Source: an uncultured Clostridia bacterium (lineage in GTDB: Bacteria > Bacillota > Clostridia > Oscillospirales > Ruminococcaceae). From it: a stretch of 33,821 bases of DNA. Positions 31,181-33,821 of this stretch are shown here, in pieces. Under the pieces are notes generated by a model. That model was given only the letters and a program-made list of their open reading frames with translations. It did not search any database and was not told the origin of the DNA. The position numbers were made by a program, and so were the translations under genes. The DNA is taken from positions 1-33,821 of the forward strand of contig CALXBH010000012.1 of assembly GCA_944386475.1 (NCBI GenBank), written 5' to 3'. Position 1 is the stretch's first letter; each line of letters begins with the position of its first letter.

Positions 31181-32260
31181 ATGGCAGAGTTTCAAGGCAT
31201 TGACGTATCCAAACACCAGGGAGGGATCCTCTGGCCTCAGGTAAAAGAGGCCGGCATCCAGTTCGCCATTCTCCGGGCGGGGTATGGCCGGGAGGTGAGC
31301 CAAAAGGACGTTTGCTTCGAGGAAAACTACAAAAACGCGAAAGCCGCCGGTATCCCGGTAGGGGCCTACTGGTATTCCTACGCCGTGGACGCCGAAGACG
31401 CGAAAAAGGAGGCGGCGGCCTGCCTTGCGTGCATCAAAGGCAAGACCTTTGAATACCCCATCGCCTATGATGTGGAGGATCATTCCCAGGCGGGGTTTGA
31501 CAAACAAAAGCTCACGGATATTGTGACCGCGTTTTGTGAAGAGCTGGAGGCCGCCGGGTACTATGTGATGGTCTACGCCAACAAAAACTGGCTGGAGACA
31601 AAGCTTGACTATGAGCGGTTAAAGCAATATGACATCTGGCTTGCCCAGTGGGCGGATGAAGCTGACTGGGCAGGGGATTACGGCATCTGGCAATACAGCA
31701 ACCAGGGTGCGGTGGACGGCATTGACGGCCGGGTAGATCTGGACATTGCTTACAAGGATTACCCGGATATCATCAAAGGAGCAGGCCTTAACGGATTCAG
31801 CGAGGAGGCCTCCGCTCCGGTCACTCCCCCCGACACCAACGTGGATGTGATTTACTGCGTAAGGGCTGGTGGGAAATGGTATCCCGAGGTGAAAAACCTC
31901 ACCGATTTTGCCGGGGTGATCGGCAAGGCGATCACGGATATCGCCATTAAGGTATCCAAAGGCTCCATCAAGTACCGGGTACACGTTAAGGGCGGAAACT
32001 GGCTGCCCTGGGTGACCGGCTACAACCTGAAAGACGCGGTGAACGGCTATGCAGGCAACGGCAAGGAAATCGACGCGGTGGAGGTATACTACTACACCCC
32101 GGATGACATCCGGCCGGTGAAAAAGGCCAAATACCGGGTGTCCCCGGTTAAGGGCGGTTATTGGCCCTGGCAGTATGACGACGAGACCACAAACGGCCAG
32201 GACGGCTACGCCGGTATGTTTGGGAAGAAGATCGACCGAGTGCAGATTGTGATTGAGTAA
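31181..32260 (+). CDS. GH25 endolysin (lysozyme) with C-terminal wall-binding repeats
   Basis: A 359-aa muramidase cleaving the MurNAc-GlcNAc bond of peptidoglycan. The GH25 domain (about 1-205) shows Asp8 in GIDVSKHQG and the pair Asp97/Glu99 in YDVED, with DIWLAQW and YGIWQYS. After a short linker come three related units of about 45 residues (starting near 218, 261 and 316), each with tryptophans and a conserved glycine (for example YRVHVKGGNWLPWVTG). They resemble clostridial hydrophobic-W repeats and probably bind the wall. No signal peptide, consistent with export through the holin encoded 24 nt upstream. GAAAGGATG precedes the ATG. Confidence 0.92.
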   Translation: MAEFQGIDVSKHQGGILWPQVKEAGIQFAILRAGYGREVSQKDVCFEENYKNAKAAGIPVGAYWYSYAVDAEDAKKEAAACLACIKGKTFEYPIAYDVEDHSQAGFDKQKLTDIVTAFCEELEAAGYYVMVYANKNWLETKLDYERLKQYDIWLAQWADEADWAGDYGIWQYSNQGAVDGIDGRVDLDIAYKDYPDIIKGAGLNGFSEEASAPVTPPDTNVDVIYCVRAGGKWYPEVKNLTDFAGVIGKAITDIAIKVSKGSIKYRVHVKGGNWLPWVTGYNLKDAVNGYAGNGKEIDAVEVYYYTPDDIRPVKKAKYRVSPVKGGYWPWQYDDETTNGQDGYAGMFGKKIDRVQIVIE

Positions 32261-32276
32261 AGATAGGTAAAAAAGA

Positions 32277-32310
32277 ACGCCGGTGGGGTTATTCCTCACC
32301 GGCGGTTTTT
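32277..32310 (+). terminator. terminator of the phage-type cassette
   Basis: AACGCCGGTGGGG / CCTCACCGGCGG hairpin (about 32277-32305) is followed by TTTTT. It overlaps the 3' end of the convergent abi gene, a tight junction of the two units. Confidence 0.8.
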
Positions 32311-33213
32311 GGGTTTCCGTTCAATTTCATGTGTTAATAAATAGTCCCAATTGTCGGGAAACCCCATTTTAGTTTTATCCACAGCAGGATATTTCTCAAA
32401 CAAGTGGGCAATTGTATTAACAAAATTTATCCAATGACGATCATTGGGTATTATATGCTTTAAGCAAAGCAACACAGCATATACACGTATATTTCCAACT
32501 CCTTCTTCGACATATTGAGCATAAAGTTGCGGTGTTTTGGCCAGTTTAGCATTATATAGTCGGCCATAATGGGCACATATATTTCTAACAAACGCTATAC
32601 TTTCAATCCAACTTTCAAGATAAGTATATCCCAGGCTGTATGATGTAGCTATGGCTTTCTTATCTTCATTTTTCATGTTTTTAAAAAATTTAGATAAAGT
32701 ACCAAAAGAAAATAATTCTACAAGTGCATAGAAAGGCAACTTGGATTCTCTATAAGTTTCAAGAAAATTTTTTACAAAAGGAGCGTTTAAATTATGATTG
32801 ATCTCGGATTGGATATCATTTAAAAAAGCCTCATGATATTTAGAATTCAAAAAGTTTTCGCTGTTTTCATACCCAAAGATTCCATATTTGGAAGAAAAAT
32901 AATTCGCAATCCTACACCGCAAGTTGATTTCAACTATCTCTATTTGGGGAAATAAGACTTGTCTAAAATTTGCGTTAAATAAGTATAGTTGTACAAGAGT
33001 GTCAAACGACACTCCTTCAAAATAATCACCGTTTTTAATTTTTAAACCAAGACTATAAGCCTTGATTAGTCTAAAATAAGAAACGTCATTCAAAAAATTA
33101 GCAGCTTTTTCTTCATCTTCAATAATAAGACCTTTGTTTTTTAAATTTTCAAGCTGTTCCTCAATCGAAAGGGGTGGTTGATGCTCTTTAAACGATTTTT
33201 GTATTGCTCCCAT
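32296..33213 (-). CDS. Abi_2 family abortive-infection protein (AbiD/AbiF-like, HEPN)
   Basis: A 305-aa mainly helical protein of the Abi_2 family. FLNDVSYFRLIKAY near 40-53 and the HEPN nuclease motif R-x4-H (Arg210-His215) in FVRNICAHYGRLYN are typical. Family members stop phage growth by harming the host cell, with RNA as the supposed HEPN target; some act as toxins held in check. GGGGAA precedes the ATG at 33213. The gene is far more AT-rich than the phage cassette it faces, pointing to separate acquisition. A 69-nt leader with a strong hairpin (33239-33276) and its own promoter lies upstream. Its 3' end overlaps the cassette's terminator. Confidence 0.88.
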   Translation of the reverse strand: MGAIQKSFKEHQPPLSIEEQLENLKNKGLIIEDEEKAANFLNDVSYFRLIKAYSLGLKIKNGDYFEGVSFDTLVQLYLFNANFRQVLFPQIEIVEINLRCRIANYFSSKYGIFGYENSENFLNSKYHEAFLNDIQSEINHNLNAPFVKNFLETYRESKLPFYALVELFSFGTLSKFFKNMKNEDKKAIATSYSLGYTYLESWIESIAFVRNICAHYGRLYNAKLAKTPQLYAQYVEEGVGNIRVYAVLLCLKHIIPNDRHWINFVNTIAHLFEKYPAVDKTKMGFPDNWDYLLTHEIERKPKNRR

Positions 33214-33227
33214 AACAATTCCCCTAT

Positions 33228-33283
33228 AAAATTAAACGACCCGACGTGGTACGCATCGTTGAGAGGCGTGTCGGGTTCTGTTA
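33228..33283 (-). ncRNA. candidate structured RNA upstream of the abi gene
   Basis: Minus-strand transcript from the promoter at 33289-33317. The outer stem ACCCGAC/GTCGGGT (33270-33276/33239-33245) and inner stem ACGC/GCGT (33266-33269/33251-33254) are separated by a 5-nt one-sided bulge; the apical loop has 11 nt. After the stem comes CGTTTAATTTTA, which could end a short RNA before the abi ribosome binding site. I recall a published structured-RNA class found next to abiF-type genes; whether this belongs to it must be tested. Alternatives: attenuator or operator. Confidence 0.5.
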
Positions 33284-33288
33284 CTCAT

Positions 33289-33317
33289 ATTATATGTTGA
33301 ATGTGACAAAAAGTAAA
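33289..33317 (-). promoter_or_regulatory. promoter of the abi RNA/leader
   Basis: On the minus strand TTTACT (33312-33317) and perfect TATAAT (33289-33294) with 17-nt spacing. Transcription would start around 33282, right at the structured region. Confidence 0.7.
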
Positions 33318-33517
33318 CAGGGAAATTATACAAAAATAAAGTACTAAAAAAAGTAATAATTCAGATTCTTCTTTATACTGACTTTTCCTTAAAAAAGCTG
33401 CATTTTTCTCAATTTCTCCTTCACAATCCCCGTATTTTCCTTAAAAAGTTGTGTATGCGAGTACAACCTTTGCGATATTTATTACCTCGCTACATCTGAC
33501 TACAATTCTGCAACTAT
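33318..33517. other. AT-rich intergenic region
   Basis: Two hundred bases without a coding frame. TTTTCCTTAAAAA occurs twice (33384-33396 and 33434-33446). Nothing else can be supported. Confidence 0.4.
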
Positions 33518-33566
33518 AAACAGCCCCCGTCCTGGAGATTTTCCCTGGGACGGAGGCTGTTTTAAG
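33518..33566. terminator. bidirectional terminator hairpin
   Basis: The outer arms AAACAGCC / GGCTGTTT and inner arms CCGTCC / GGACGG form a long hairpin (about 33518-33563) with T-rich sequence on both sides. It probably ends transcripts of a gene beyond the window. Confidence 0.65.
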
Positions 33567-33575
33567 ACAAACAAA

Positions 33576-33752
33576 AAGCCGGAGCTTAACGCCCCGGCCT
33601 TTTGACGCTTATCCCGAAACCATTTTGCAAAACAAAAAGTTTCGGATAACCTGAATTTGGCTCCCCCTGTTGGGCCGGGGGCCTTACCCCCCGGCGAACA
33701 CGGCTTACGCTGTAAGCCGCACGACCACTGCGCAACGTCATGCTTACGCATG
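33576..33752. repeat. cluster of GC-rich hairpins
   Basis: Five palindromes in 180 bp: GCCGGAGC/GCCCCGGC (33576-33599), CGAAAC/GTTTCG (about 33615-33645), GCCGGGG/CCCCGGC (about 33674-33694), CGGCTTAC-gct-GTAAGCCG (33701-33719) and CATGC-ttac-GCATG (33739-33752). No ORF here has a credible start. It may be an intergenic repeat family or the flank of another element. Confidence 0.4.
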
Positions 33753-33821
33753 CCGTGAACAGCCGCAATGCGTCTGCCGAAGCACAAGGCCGTCCATTAA
33801 AACCAAGCAAAAAGGAAACAA

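Noticed and set aside
33500-33787. 95-codon minus-strand frame at the right edge
   Set aside because: It spans several hairpins and a terminator, has no ribosome binding site and a composition unlike a protein; treated as non-coding.

Overview
The window looks like chromosome of a Gram-positive anaerobe of the Clostridia, most likely a gut Oscillospirales/Ruminococcaceae-type bacterium. The evidence is indirect: strong AGGAGG-type ribosome binding sites, many rho-independent terminators, a T-box leader on the branched-chain amino acid operon, sortase-type wall anchors, a clostridial M23/LysM/G5 cell-wall enzyme, and GC-rich core genes broken up by AT-rich accessory islands (about 3.8-4.4, 15.1-19.2 and 32.3-33.5 kb). 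No rRNA or replication gene is present, so species cannot be fixed.

Layout. 1-600: an intact tRNA-Arg(CCU) followed by three decayed copies that all keep the same anticodon loop. 0.8-2.3 kb: a KtrB/TrkH potassium channel subunit. 2.3-4.4 kb (minus strand): a MarR regulator with a self-facing operator, an RNHCP zinc-ribbon protein, and an AT-rich histidine-phosphatase homologue. 4.8-14.4 kb: a surface glycan and cell-wall region with a GH43 lipoprotein diverging from a cytoplasmic GH1 beta-glucosidase, then two large secreted proteins (a GH43 multidomain enzyme and an LTD/choice-of-anchor-I protein) sharing a near-identical C-terminal PQTG sorting module. 14.5-17.3 kb: TspO, an XRE regulator, and a minus-strand set of an unknown protein, a hotdog thioesterase and a small membrane protein. 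17.3-19.7 kb: an ECF sigma factor with a very long C-terminal extension, bracketed by 39-bp exact direct repeats and lying next to tRNA-Pro(UGG).

19.85-25.65 kb: a clear biosynthetic operon, promoter - T-box - ilvB - ilvN - leuC - leuD - leuB - terminator, covering pyruvate to acetolactate and the leucine branch. leuB is preceded in frame, without a stop, by a 71-codon two-helix membrane segment that has its own strong ribosome binding site. 25.65-27.8 kb: decayed gene scraps and a minus-strand M23 peptidase.

28.3-32.3 kb: a compact phage-type cassette (baseplate/fibre protein, small membrane coiled-coil protein, holin, GH25 endolysin) without head, tail, integrase or packaging genes in view. 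Facing it is an Abi_2/HEPN abortive-infection gene. Its short leader has a good promoter and a compact two-step hairpin, which makes a toxin plus regulatory RNA arrangement plausible. The most interesting points are this Abi/RNA unit, the orphan phage cassette, the extended ECF sigma factor between direct repeats, the membrane-segment/LeuB fusion and the tRNA-Arg pseudogene array.
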